From Bog-532 sp963833835 (GTDB lineage: Bacteria > Actinomycetota > Actinomycetes > Streptosporangiales > Streptosporangiaceae): a DNA stretch of 64,000 nucleotides. The stretch is taken from positions 62,001 through 126,000 of the forward strand of contig CAWHZI010000015.1 of NCBI GenBank assembly GCA_963833835.1, in the 5' to 3' direction. Of this stretch, positions 6,975 to 18,024 are shown one piece after another. The notes below the pieces were generated by a model, which worked only from the letters and a program-made list of their open reading frames with translations, was not told the origin of the DNA and did not search any database. The position numbers and the translations under genes are program-made. The first letter of the stretch is position 1, and each line of letters opens with the position of its first letter.

Positions 6975-8156
6975 TCAGTCCAGGTACTCGCGCAGCATCT
7001 GGGCCCGGCTGGGGTGGCGGAGCTTGGCCAGCGTCTTGGACTCGATCTGGCGGATGCGCTCGCGGGTGACCCCGAACTCGCGGCCGACTTCTTCCAGCGT
7101 GCGGGGGTGGCCGTCGGTCAGGCCGAAGCGCAGCTGGATGATGCGCTGCTCGCGGCAGCTCAGGTCGTCCAGCACCCGCTCCAGCTGGTCCTGCAGCATG
7201 ATGAACGCGGCCGCCTCGATCGGGACCACCGCGTCGGCGTCCTCGATGAAGTCGCCCAGATCGGACTCCTCCTCCCCGATCGGGGACTGGAGCGACACCG
7301 GCTCCTGGGCGATCCGCTGGATGTCGGTGACCCGTTCCGGGTCGATGCCCATCTCCGCAGCGATCTCATCCGGGGTGGCCTCACGGCCCAGGTCCTGGTG
7401 CAGCTGACGCTGCACGCGGGCCAGCTTGTTGATCGTCTCGACCATGTGCACCGGCACCCGGATGGTCCGGGCCTGGTCGGCGATGGCCCGGGTGATGGCC
7501 TGCCGGATCCACCAGGTCGCGTAGGTGGAGAACTTGTAGCCCCGGGTATAGTCGAACTTCTCCACCGCCCGGATCAGCCCCAGGTTGCCCTCCTGGATCA
7601 GGTCCAGGAAAACCAGCCCGCGGCCGATGTAGCGCTTGGCGATCGACACGACCAGGCGCAGGTTGGCCTCGATCAGCCGCTGCTTGGCCCGGTCGCCCTC
7701 GGCCACCAGCAACTGCAGGTCAGCCGCTTCGGCGCCGTCGGGCGGGAAGCTGCCGCGCAGCTTCTCGTCCGCGAACAGGCCCGCCTCGATCGACTTGGCC
7801 AGCTCCACCTCATCCTCCGCGGTCAGCAGCGGCACGCGGCCGATCTCCCGCAGATAGATGCGCACCAGGTCGCTGGTGGCGGCGGTCCGGCCAAGATCCG
7901 CAGCTCCCCCGCGGCGTGGCTCCTCCACCTCCTCTTCCTGCGGCGCTTCGAGGAGTTCGATGCCTTCATCACCCAGCATCCGGACGACCTCGCCCAGTGC
8001 GTCGGGTGAGAGTTCGTGGCGGTCGAGGGCGGACGCGACGTCCGCCATGGTCAGGGATCCCCGTTCCCTCCCCTGCGCCACGAGTTGCGCCATCTGTTCG
8101 GCCAGTGACGGGCCGTTTGTCAGTACGCTGAGGCTCACCTGACCAGTGTGCGGCAC
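6975..8156 (-). CDS. rpoD: RNA polymerase principal-type sigma factor (RpoD/HrdA-like)
   Basis: This 393-residue sigma-70 protein directs RNA polymerase to promoters. A region 1.1-like segment spans about 20-66 (LVAQGRERGSLTMADVASALDR). Region 1.2 begins SDLVRIYLREIGRVPLLT. Region 2 contains NLRLVVSIAKRY, LDLIQEGNLGLIRAVEKFDYTRGYKFSTYATWWIRQAI. Region 3 starts VHMVETINKL. Region 4 ends EEVGREFGVTRERIRQIESKTLAKLRHPSR. It lacks the long acidic/Lys-rich N-terminus of HrdB. Its position beside dnaG is that of the macromolecular synthesis operon, and also of streptomycete hrdA, so it may be the primary sigma or a group 2 paralogue. GTG at 8156 is uncertain; GTG at 8138 is an alternative. Confidence 0.9.
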   Translation of the reverse strand: MPHTGQVSLSVLTNGPSLAEQMAQLVAQGRERGSLTMADVASALDRHELSPDALGEVVRMLGDEGIELLEAPQEEEVEEPRRGGAADLGRTAATSDLVRIYLREIGRVPLLTAEDEVELAKSIEAGLFADEKLRGSFPPDGAEAADLQLLVAEGDRAKQRLIEANLRLVVSIAKRYIGRGLVFLDLIQEGNLGLIRAVEKFDYTRGYKFSTYATWWIRQAITRAIADQARTIRVPVHMVETINKLARVQRQLHQDLGREATPDEIAAEMGIDPERVTDIQRIAQEPVSLQSPIGEEESDLGDFIEDADAVVPIEAAAFIMLQDQLERVLDDLSCREQRIIQLRFGLTDGHPRTLEEVGREFGVTRERIRQIESKTLAKLRHPSRAQMLREYLD

Positions 8157-8159
8157 GAA

Positions 8160-8175
8160 CCCCCGGTTACGGGGG
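8160..8175 (-). promoter_or_regulatory. Hairpin at the sigma factor start
   Basis: CCCCCG (8160-8165), loop GTTA, CGGGGG (8170-8175) form a 6-bp stem. On the minus strand its 3' arm ends in the GGGGG run lying 3 nt before the GTG at 8156. If that GTG is used, the only Shine-Dalgarno-like sequence is inside the stem. Confidence 0.35.
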
Positions 8176-8278
8176 GCCTAATTTTGTCACCTTGGCGGTA
8201 GTTTGGGCGGGCGTTGGGTGTCCGTAACATGACCCGGTCGATCACGTCGGGTCTACCTGCCGGTTACGCGCCGGGAGG

Positions 8279-8345
8279 TTACAGGCCGGTGGCGCGGGGC
8301 TTACAGGCCGGCGGCGCGCGGGGCTTACAGGCCGGCGGCGCGGTC
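8279..8345. repeat. Threefold tandem repeat across the dnaG stop codon
   Basis: The block TTACAGGCCGGYGGCGCG begins at 8279, 8301 and 8325 (periods 22 and 24). The copy at 8325 encodes the last dnaG codons and stop on the minus strand; the other two lie downstream of the stop. Each copy would read as Arg-Ala-Ala/Pro-Gly-Leu-stop. Confidence 0.85.
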
Positions 8346-10364
8346 GAGCAGGGCCTTGCGCCGCTGCTCCAGCGCCACCAGGTCACCGAACAGCTGGTTG
8401 TACTCGGTCTGCTGCTGCACCGGGTTCATCCGCTGCAGCTTGCCCTTCACCCCCGCGATCTCGCGGCTCACGGCCAGCTCGCCCACCCGGGCCAGCACCT
8501 GGTCCACGTAGCGCGCGTCGGGCTCGCCAGTGAGCTGGGGCGATTCCACGGCCAGCCGGGTCATGAACGCCCGGGCGCGGTCGTTCGGGGCGTTCTCGCG
8601 CAGCAGCGCGGCCCATTCGCGCACGTTCCCGGCCAGGTGAGTCCCGCCCGCCTCCGCGATCAGCCGGAACACCGCCGCGTGCGCGCCCACGGTGAACGCC
8701 TCCGGGCCGAGCGCGTCGAACTCCGGGCCGCACAGCCCGGGCCGCTGCACGGCCAGCTTCAGTGCCTCCCGCTCGATCTGCACCACCGGGTCGGACGGGT
8801 CGTAGCTGGTGTCGGCCGTGCCCTGGCCGCCCGGGCCGCCCTGACCTCCCTGGCCGTTGCCGTTCCGGGGAGCATCGTGGCTGATCGTGGCGGTGCCGGG
8901 GCGGCCGTTGCCGGGGTGCCCGGAGTCACGGCCGTCCCGTCGCCCGTTGTCCCTTGGCCCGTTGTCGCGGTGGCCGTCGCGGCGGTTGTTGTCGCGCCGG
9001 TTGTTGTCGCGGCGGCCGGGGTGCTGCTCGGCCGCTCCCCCGCCGTGCTCGCGCACCCGGGCCAGCACGAACCGCTCGTCCATCAGGCCGAGCCAGCGGT
9101 CCAGGTTGACCGCGTACCGGGTCCGCAGGCCGGAGTCCTTGATCCGGGCCACGATCGGCGCCGCCTCATCCAGCGCGGCGAGCTGCCCTTCGGCGGTGTC
9201 CAGGTTGTGCTTGTCGATCGCGTTGCGGATGGCGAACTCGAACAGCGGCACGCGCCGGGCCACCAGGTCCCGCACGGCCGCGTCACCCTGCTTGAGCCGC
9301 AGGTCACAGGGGTCGAGACCGTCAGGCTGGACGGTGACGAAGGTCTGCGTGACGAACCGCTCCTCCATGCCGAACGCCCGCAGCGCCGCCTTCTGCCCGG
9401 CGGCGTCGCCGTCGAAGGTGAAGATGACCTCGCCCGTCGCGCCATCGGTGTCCATCACCAGCCGGCGCAGCACCTTGATGTGGTCATCGCCGAACGAGGT
9501 GCCACAGGTGGCGACCGCGGTCGGGACGCCGGCCAGGTGACAGGCCATCACGTCGGTGTACCCCTCGACGATGACCGCCTGCCGCCGGTGCGAGATCTCT
9601 CGTTTGGCCAGGTCAGCTCCGTAGAGGACGGTGCTCTTCCGGAAGAGCGGAGTTTCCGGGGTATTAAGGTATTTCGGTCCGTCGTCGTTCGGGTCCAATT
9701 TGCGCGCGCCGAAGGCAATCACGTCGCCGGACAGGTCGCGGATCGGCCACATCAGCCGCCCCCGGAACCGGTCCACCGGCCCGCGCCGGCCCTCACGGGC
9801 CAGTCCCCCGGCGATGATCTCCTCGTCGGAGAAGCCCTTGGTGCGCAGGTGCCGGGTCAGTTCTTCCCACGCGTTCGGGGCGTAACCGACACCGAACCGC
9901 AGCGCGTCGGCCCGTTCGAAGCCCCGCTCGGCCAGGAAAGCCCGGCCGGGCGCGGCCGCGGGCCCCTCCAGCTGCGCGGCGTAGAACTCGGCCGCGATCC
10001 GGTGCGCGTCCAGCAACCGCCGGCGCTGGCTCTGTTCCTGGCCCGGGACGTAGCCACCCTGTTCGTAGCGCAGGTCGATACCGGCCCGCCCGGCCAGCCG
10101 TTCCACCGCCTCGATGAAGCTGAGGCCGTCGATCTGCTGCACGAAGCGGATGACGTCGCCGCCCTCGCCGCAGGAGAAGCAGTAATAGAGGCCGCGTGCG
10201 GGGGTGACGTTGAAGGAGGGGGTCTTCTCGTCGTGGAACGGGCACAGGCCCTTCAGCGAGTCGCCGCCCGCGCTGCGGAGCTGCAGGTATTCGCCGATCA
10301 CCTCGTCGATCGGCGAACGCTCGCGGACCGCCGCGATGTCCTCGTCGCGGATCCGGCCAGCCAT
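8325..10364 (-). CDS. dnaG: DNA primase DnaG
   Basis: This 679-residue primase synthesises RNA primers at the replication fork. The N-terminal zinc-binding CHC2 domain has Cys41, His44, Cys62 and Cys65 (CPFHDEKTPSFNV and YYCFSCGEGGD). The RNA polymerase/TOPRIM core follows, with VIVEGYTDVMA (Glu267) and FDGDAAGQKAA (Asp318, Asp320). Residues 450-520 form a disordered linker of pentads rich in Arg, Asp, Asn and Gly (RRDNN-type) before the C-terminal DnaB-binding domain (about 525-679). The ATG at 10364 is well placed. The linker is longer and more repetitive than usual. The stop lies in a threefold tandem repeat. Confidence 0.97.
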   Translation of the reverse strand: MAGRIRDEDIAAVRERSPIDEVIGEYLQLRSAGGDSLKGLCPFHDEKTPSFNVTPARGLYYCFSCGEGGDVIRFVQQIDGLSFIEAVERLAGRAGIDLRYEQGGYVPGQEQSQRRRLLDAHRIAAEFYAAQLEGPAAAPGRAFLAERGFERADALRFGVGYAPNAWEELTRHLRTKGFSDEEIIAGGLAREGRRGPVDRFRGRLMWPIRDLSGDVIAFGARKLDPNDDGPKYLNTPETPLFRKSTVLYGADLAKREISHRRQAVIVEGYTDVMACHLAGVPTAVATCGTSFGDDHIKVLRRLVMDTDGATGEVIFTFDGDAAGQKAALRAFGMEERFVTQTFVTVQPDGLDPCDLRLKQGDAAVRDLVARRVPLFEFAIRNAIDKHNLDTAEGQLAALDEAAPIVARIKDSGLRTRYAVNLDRWLGLMDERFVLARVREHGGGAAEQHPGRRDNNRRDNNRRDGHRDNGPRDNGRRDGRDSGHPGNGRPGTATISHDAPRNGNGQGGQGGPGGQGTADTSYDPSDPVVQIEREALKLAVQRPGLCGPEFDALGPEAFTVGAHAAVFRLIAEAGGTHLAGNVREWAALLRENAPNDRARAFMTRLAVESPQLTGEPDARYVDQVLARVGELAVSREIAGVKGKLQRMNPVQQQTEYNQLFGDLVALEQRRKALLDRAAGL

Positions 10365-10515
10365 CTCCCGCCTCCGCTCCTGTTCGTGCTGGTTGGTGCT
10401 GGTTGTGCCTGGTTGTACTGAGAAGCCCCGTGGCTGAGCTTAACCGGCACCGGGGACACCAGCGGCCGTGACGGGCGAACCGCCGCCGATGGTGCGGCCC
10501 CCGTAGCCTGGGGGC

Positions 10516-11295
10516 ATGGGCGAGCTGCTGGTGCTGTGGGATGTCGACCACACGCTCATCGACGCCGGCGGGCTGAGCTCGCACCTGTACGGGATGGTGT
10601 TCGCGGAGCTGTTCGGCCGGGAACCACCGCGGGTGGCCCCGATGGCCGGGCGCACCGACCGGGCCATCATCGTGGAGACCCTGACCCTGGCCGGGGTGGC
10701 CAGCCCGCGGACGTATGTGCCCGCGTTCATCGAGGAGCTGACCCGGCGGGCACCGGCGTTCGGTGAACGGGTCCGGGCCCGCGGGCGGGTGCTGGCCGGG
10801 GTGCCCGAGGCGCTGGCCGCGCTGGCCGCGCTGGCTGGGGGTGGCGGGGCTTTCGGGGGTGGCGGGGCTTTCGGGGTTCGGCAGTCGGTGCTGACCGGGA
10901 ACATCCGCCCGCTGGCCGAGGTCAAGCTGGGGGCGCTCGGGCTGGGCGACCCGCTGGACCTGGCCATCGGCGCGTACGGCGACCTGGATGAGGTGCGGGC
11001 CGGGCTGGTCCAGGTGGCGCGGGAACGGGCGGCCGCGGCGGCTGGCTCGGGTGGGGTGGGCTCGGGTGGGGCTGATTTTGGAGGTGAGGCGACGGTGCTG
11101 GTGGGTGACACTCCGCTGGACGTGGCGGCGGCGCTGGCCACCGGGGCGCGGGCGGTGGGCGTGGCGACCGGGAACTTCACCGAGCAGGAGCTGATCGCGG
11201 CGGGCGCGCACGCGGTGCTGCCCGACCTGAGCGACACGGCCAGGGTGCGAGCGGCTGTCCTCGGGTCCTGGGCCGAAGGCCGGGCAGCCTCGTGA
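10516..11295 (+). CDS. HAD family hydrolase (phosphatase-like)
   Basis: This 259-residue HAD-superfamily phosphatase is probably soluble. Motif I is LVLWDVDHTLID, with Asp9 as nucleophile and Asp11 as acid/base. Motif II is the Thr of SVLTGN (about 128), motif III the Lys of EVKLGALGL, and motif IV VLVGDTPLDV. The cap lies between about 20 and 90. Two linkers look like slippage products: the 18-bp perfect duplication at 10837-10872 (GGGGAF twice) and a Gly/Ser-rich stretch near 178-190. The stop overlaps the next gene in a GTGA, so it is translationally coupled to the Nudix gene. The substrate is unknown; small phosphorylated metabolites are typical. Confidence 0.88.
   Translation: MGELLVLWDVDHTLIDAGGLSSHLYGMVFAELFGREPPRVAPMAGRTDRAIIVETLTLAGVASPRTYVPAFIEELTRRAPAFGERVRARGRVLAGVPEALAALAALAGGGGAFGGGGAFGVRQSVLTGNIRPLAEVKLGALGLGDPLDLAIGAYGDLDEVRAGLVQVARERAAAAAGSGGVGSGGADFGGEATVLVGDTPLDVAAALATGARAVGVATGNFTEQELIAAGAHAVLPDLSDTARVRAAVLGSWAEGRAAS
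10837..10872 (+). repeat. 18-bp perfect tandem duplication in the HAD gene
   Basis: GGGGGTGGCGGGGCTTTC occurs twice in tandem (10837-10854, 10855-10872) and adds six residues (Gly-rich plus Ala-Phe) in frame, between the cap and core of the HAD protein. Confidence 0.9.
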
Positions 11296-11975
11296 CCGGG
11301 GCTGACGGGCGGGAGGCTGGCGGGCCGGGGACGGACGGGCCAGGGGCGGACGGACGGGAGGCTGGCGGGCGGGAGGCTGGCGGGCGGGAGGCCATCGCGG
11401 GCAACATCGCGGCGTTCGCGCGCGTGGCAGCACCGGCCGACGGGCTGAAGCCCGCGTCGGTCGCGGTGTGCGTGGTGCAGGCCGACGACGTGCTGTCGCT
11501 GCTCATCACCCGGCGGGCGGCCACCCTGCGCAACCACGCCGGGCAGTGGGCGCTTCCGGGCGGCCGCCGGGACCCAGGCGAGACCGTCGAGGACGCCGCC
11601 CGGCGCGAGCTGCGGGAGGAGACCGGCGTCTCGGTCGGCCCCGAGGCGGTGCTGGGCCTGCTGGATGACTACGTCACCCGCTCCGGCTACGTGATGTCCC
11701 CGGTCGTCGTCTGGGGTGGCCCGGTCAGCCTGGGCATGACCGGCCCGGCGGCCGAGGTGGCCCAGATCCATGTCATCCCGTTGGCCGACTTCGACGTACC
11801 GCCCCGGCTGCTGCGTATCCCGGAGTCGGACCACCCGGTCATCCAGTTGCCGCTGCTCGGCCGCTGGCTGCACGCGCCGACCGCGGCCATCGTGTACCAG
11901 TTCTGCCAGGTCGGGTTGCACGGACAGGCGACCCGGGTGGCCCACTTCGAGCAACCCGTGTTCGCCTGGAAGTGA
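11292..11975 (+). CDS. Nudix hydrolase (CoA-pyrophosphatase-like)
   Basis: The 227-residue Nudix hydrolase has a complete Nudix box: G-GRRDPGE-TVEDAAR-RELREETGV, matching GX5EX7REUXEEXGU. The box is preceded by LLITRRAATLRNHAGQWALPGG. The RNHxGQxxLPGG context resembles CoA diphosphatases, so hydrolysis of CoA or another nucleoside diphosphate derivative is likely. The GTG at 11292 overlaps the preceding stop (GTGA). The first 35 residues are a low-complexity tract containing 15-bp repeats (GREAG units), so the functional protein may begin near residue 36. It is co-transcribed with the HAD phosphatase, and together they could act in nucleotide or cofactor turnover. Confidence 0.88.
   Translation: MTGADGREAGGPGTDGPGADGREAGGREAGGREAIAGNIAAFARVAAPADGLKPASVAVCVVQADDVLSLLITRRAATLRNHAGQWALPGGRRDPGETVEDAARRELREETGVSVGPEAVLGLLDDYVTRSGYVMSPVVVWGGPVSLGMTGPAAEVAQIHVIPLADFDVPPRLLRIPESDHPVIQLPLLGRWLHAPTAAIVYQFCQVGLHGQATRVAHFEQPVFAWK
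11356..11392 (+). repeat. 15-bp tandem repeat at the Nudix N-terminus
   Basis: GGGAGGCTGGCGGGC occurs at 11356-11370 and 11371-11385 and partially from 11386. It encodes Gly-Arg-Glu-Ala-Gly units in frame. Confidence 0.85.
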
Positions 11976-11979
11976 CTGA

Positions 11980-12939
11980 CTACGGTCCGCGGTCCCTTGG
12001 TAGCGCGCAGCCGGAGCCACACCGGCGCCCGGGGCCGGACCAGCCTCGCTGGGTGAGGACCGCGGCAACCTGGGCCGCCACCTGGCACGGCTGCCCGGTG
12101 ACGTCGGACCACCCGTAGCGCAGGGTGATGATGCCGTCGGTGGCGCCGGCGTTGTCACGCCGGTAGTCGCGCCAGCGCTCGCCGACCGGGTGCGCGGCCC
12201 GCCCGTCGAGCTCGACGCCTGCCCGGTATTGGCGGTAGAGGTTGTCGAGGTAGGCCACCCGCCCGGCGCGGACGACCCGGGCCTGGCGCTCGGCTCGCGG
12301 CAACCCGTGTGGGCGCTCCACGGCCAGCACGTAGCGGTGCTCGAGGTTGGAGCGGACGCCCGCCTCCGCGTCGTCCAGGCAAGCGGTGAGCTCGCGTCGC
12401 CAGCGCATCTTTTCGTGCCTGCTCATCGCGGCGCGAAGCCGTCCCGCCGTGGTGAGGCCTTGGCCAGTGGCGCGGAACACCCAGCCGAAGGCGTCGTCGG
12501 CGGCCCCGGCTGCCGCGACGAGATCGAGCACGGTCTCCTCGATCCTGGTCCGCGGCGGCAGCAGGACAGGATGCCGGGCACGGTCAGGCCGATCGCACCG
12601 ATGGATGATGACGCCCGGGATTCGCCTGGGACAACGATTGCGGGGCACGATGACGTGCACCGGCTCCCCCGGGGCTTGGATGAGGCCATACAGTCCGGCC
12701 GCCGTGTAGTGGCTCAGCATCGCGCCCGGCCCGGCACGGAGCACCACCGCCCACAGCCGGGCGTCACGATCCGGCTTCCCGCTGAACGTCGCGTAGACAC
12801 CCTGGTCCAGGCGCTGCCAGCGCCCGGTCCGGAGCAGACCGTCAATGACGTCCGGCGGCATCCCGAGTCGAACCGCCTGCCGACGATCGATGACTCCGCT
12901 CTGGCGCTCGACGAAGTCGCGGGGCAGTTCCATCCGCAT
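11980..12939 (-). CDS. AbiEi-type winged-helix antitoxin domain plus DUF559-like domain protein
   Basis: The 319-residue protein begins MELPRDFVERQSGVIDRRQAVRLGMPPDVIDGLLRTGRWQRLDQGVYATFSG. This is the winged-helix start of AbiEi_4-type antitoxin-domain proteins (DRRQAxxxG...W.R...GVY). The middle AVVLRAGPGAMLSHYTAAGLYGL and the C-terminal VAYLDNLYRQYRAGVELDGRAAHP...RWRDYRRDNA match the DUF559/VSR-like PD-(D/E)xK fold seen with this antitoxin domain in actinobacteria. No AbiEii-type nucleotidyltransferase toxin is adjacent, so it is an orphan and its role is not known. ATG at 12939 follows GGGG. A longer upstream in-frame extension overlaps the dgt 3' end and is unlikely. DNA binding is inferred. 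Confidence 0.8.
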   Translation of the reverse strand: MRMELPRDFVERQSGVIDRRQAVRLGMPPDVIDGLLRTGRWQRLDQGVYATFSGKPDRDARLWAVVLRAGPGAMLSHYTAAGLYGLIQAPGEPVHVIVPRNRCPRRIPGVIIHRCDRPDRARHPVLLPPRTRIEETVLDLVAAAGAADDAFGWVFRATGQGLTTAGRLRAAMSRHEKMRWRRELTACLDDAEAGVRSNLEHRYVLAVERPHGLPRAERQARVVRAGRVAYLDNLYRQYRAGVELDGRAAHPVGERWRDYRRDNAGATDGIITLRYGWSDVTGQPCQVAAQVAAVLTQRGWSGPGRRCGSGCALPRDRGP

Positions 12940-13018
12940 GGCCCCAGCCTGCCCCGGCCCCGGTGTTGTCGCGAGGCCCGGTTTCACCCCTGTGGATAAC
13001 CCGATCACGGAAGCGTTC

Positions 13019-14269
13019 TCAGTGCATATCCCTGAGATCGCTTCCCACATCGGACGAGGTTAGGCGGTGGTGCCAGGCTCGGGCGGAGGTGTCGGTTAGG
13101 GAGGCGACCTGGTCGATGACGACGCGGCGGCGGGCGGGGTCGGACTCCGCGGACTGCCAGGCCGGGCGGAAGAGGGGGTCCAGGGTGTGGGGGGCGCCGA
13201 TTTGGATGGTGGCGGCTAGCTCGGCGATTAGTTCGCGCTCGCGGGCTTGGAGGGCGGCGGCGCCTGCACGGGTCATGACGTAGTGGGCGGCGACCGCTTT
13301 GAGGAGGGCGCACTCCAGGCGCTGGCGGCGCGGGACCTCGAGGTCGCAGGCGTAGCGCTGCAGGGAGCCCGCAGCGCACCTGGCTTGGGTGGAATCCTGG
13401 GCGGCGACGCAGAAGCGGCCGACCAGTTCGCTGGTCAGGTTCTTCAGGGCGGCCAGGGCGTCGGGGCCGCCGTCGAAGGTCTTGGGCCAGCAGTCCAGGG
13501 TCATCAGGTCGTCGAACACGGCGGTCAGTTCGGCCAGGGAGGCGTCGGACGGGTCGATGTACCACTGCTGGGCGACCTCGGCCACCACGGCGCGTTCGGC
13601 CGGGTCGTGCAGCTGGGCGAACGTGACCAGCCCGGCGTTCAGGCCATCTTCCAGGTCGTGCACCGAATAGGCCACGTCGTCGGCCCAGTCCATGATCTGG
13701 GCTTCGAGGCAGCGGCGGCGACCCGGGGCGCCCTCGCGGATCCAGGAGAAGACCGGGGTGTCGTCGGCGTAGTAGTTGTACTTACCGCCGCCGGGTGGCT
13801 CGGGCCACGGGTACTTCAGCGTCGCGTCCAGGGACGCGCGGGTGAGGTTGAGGCCCGCGCCGGGGACCTTGGTCTCCAGCCGGGTCAGCAGGCGCAGCGT
13901 CTGGGCGTTGCCCTCGAAACCGCCGCAGCCGACGGCCAGGTCGGCCAGGGCCATTTCACCGTTGTGGCCGAACGGCGGGTGGCCGATGTCGTGGGCCAGG
14001 CAGGCCGTCTCGACCAGGTCGGGGTCGGCCCCGATACTGCCCGCGATGCCCCGGCCGATCTGCGCCACTTCGAGGGTGTGGGTCAGCCGGGTACGCGGAA
14101 AGTCGTTCCGGCCCACTTCCACCACCTGCGTCTTGGCCGCCAGACGGCGCAGCGAAGCACTGTGCAGGACCCGGGCCCGGTCCCGCTCGAACGCGCTCCG
14201 CCCGGACCTTTTGGGTGGCTCAGCCACCCAGCGGGCCCGGGCGTGCGCGTCGTAACTGCTGTCGGTCAA
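13019..14269 (-). CDS. dgt: Deoxyguanosinetriphosphate triphosphohydrolase-like protein
   Basis: This 416-residue HD-domain dNTPase hydrolyses dNTPs to deoxynucleosides and triphosphate. The start TTG-ThrAspSerSerTyrAspAlaHis...RWVAEPPKRSGRSAFERDRARVLHSASLRRLAAKTQVV is the typical actinobacterial opening. The HD metal site is RLTHTLEVAQI followed by CLAHDIGHPPFGHNGE, and a further conserved AQIMDWADDVAYSVHDLEDG carries the later Asp ligand. I chose TTG at 14269, one nucleotide after the ppdK stop (TGA-G-TTG), because translation upstream becomes a shadow of ppdK. Translational coupling to ppdK is inferred. The gene keeps its usual actinobacterial neighbourhood near dnaG. Confidence 0.93.
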   Translation of the reverse strand: MTDSSYDAHARARWVAEPPKRSGRSAFERDRARVLHSASLRRLAAKTQVVEVGRNDFPRTRLTHTLEVAQIGRGIAGSIGADPDLVETACLAHDIGHPPFGHNGEMALADLAVGCGGFEGNAQTLRLLTRLETKVPGAGLNLTRASLDATLKYPWPEPPGGGKYNYYADDTPVFSWIREGAPGRRRCLEAQIMDWADDVAYSVHDLEDGLNAGLVTFAQLHDPAERAVVAEVAQQWYIDPSDASLAELTAVFDDLMTLDCWPKTFDGGPDALAALKNLTSELVGRFCVAAQDSTQARCAAGSLQRYACDLEVPRRQRLECALLKAVAAHYVMTRAGAAALQARERELIAELAATIQIGAPHTLDPLFRPAWQSAESDPARRRVVIDQVASLTDTSARAWHHRLTSSDVGSDLRDMH

Positions 14270-14270
14270 C

Positions 14271-16952
<2,682 letters not shown>

Positions 16953-17129
16953 TGAACGCTCCTCATGCGCCGGTAATTTCTTCATCCTTATTTCCCTCGG
17001 ACTCTACCGGTCCGAGCGCTGGCATGGGACTGCACTGCAGGCCCCCGGGCGGAAGTGGTCTAGTCCGCCGTGGCACGGTAGGCAACATAGAAGTCTTGCG
17101 CCCCAGTACGTACTTGCGGAGGTTGCGCC

Positions 17130-18003
17130 ATGACCGGACAGACGATCGGGTTGCTGCACCCGGGTGAGATGGGCGCGGCCGTCGGGCGCGGTCTGACCGA
17201 ACAGGGTCACACCGTGCTGTGGGTTTCCGAAAGCCGCAGCCCGGCCACGGCCCAGCGGGCCGAGGCGGCCGGCCTGACCGACGCCGGCTCGCTGGGTGCG
17301 CTGCTCGGCCGGGCTGAGGTAGTGCTGTCGGTCTGCCCGCCCCAGGCGGCCCAGGCGGTGGCCGCGGACGTGGCCAAGGGCGGGTTCAGCGGCCTGTTCA
17401 TGGACGCCAACGCGATCGCGCCGCGTACGGTCCGGGCGGTGGCGGCCACGGTGACCCAGGCGGGCGCCACGTTCGTGGACGGCGGCATCATCGGCCCGCC
17501 GCCGCAGCCAGGGGCGAACCATGGCCCCCGGCTGTACCTGGCCGGGGCGGGGTCGGAGACGGTGGCGGCGCTGTTCGCGGGGACGCCGGTGACCACCTGC
17601 CTCGGTGGACGGCGAGGTGGGCGCCGCGTCGGCGGTCAAGATGGCCTACGCCGCCTGGACCAAGGGGTCAGCCGCGCTGATGCTGGCCGCCCGGGCGCTG
17701 GCCCGCACGCAACGAGTCGAGGGCACGCTGCTGGCCGAGTGGGGGGCTTCCCAGCCCCAGTTGTCCGCCCGCGTCGAGGCGGCGGCCCAGTCGGCCGCGG
17801 CCAAGGGCTGGCGGTGGGACCCGGAGATGAACGAGATAGCGCTGGCCATGGCCGACGCCGGGCTGCCGGACGGCTTCCATCTGGCCGCGGCCGAGGTCTA
17901 CCGGTGCGCCCCGCGGGCGGACCCGGCCGCGCTGGCCGAGACCGCCCCCGGTGACGTGGTGGAACTGGTGCTGGAGGCGCTGGCGGGCGAGCATCTGGAC
18001 TGA
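17130..18003 (+). pseudogene. NAD(P)-dependent dehydrogenase with DUF1932 C-terminus, frameshifted
   Basis: Two reading frames form one gene. The first (from ATG 17130) has a Rossmann start TIGLLHPGEMGAAVGRGLTEQGHTVLWV and continues LFMDANAIAPRT...FVDGGIIGPPP. This is the NAD-binding half of a 6-phosphogluconate/3-hydroxyisobutyrate dehydrogenase-like protein. The second (readable from GTG 17605) gives VDGEVGAASAVKMAYAAWTKG...PEMNEIALAMADAGLPDGFHLAAAEVY, the all-helical DUF1932 half with the SAVKM catalytic-Lys context. They are joined if one base is skipped near 17604 (CTCGGTGGAC). The frame change is a single extra base, so either the gene is broken or the assembly is wrong. The first frame otherwise stays open to 17954 with an unrelated tail. 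Confidence 0.82.
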
Positions 18004-18024
18004 CGCCAGGCCCCGGCCGCCCGG

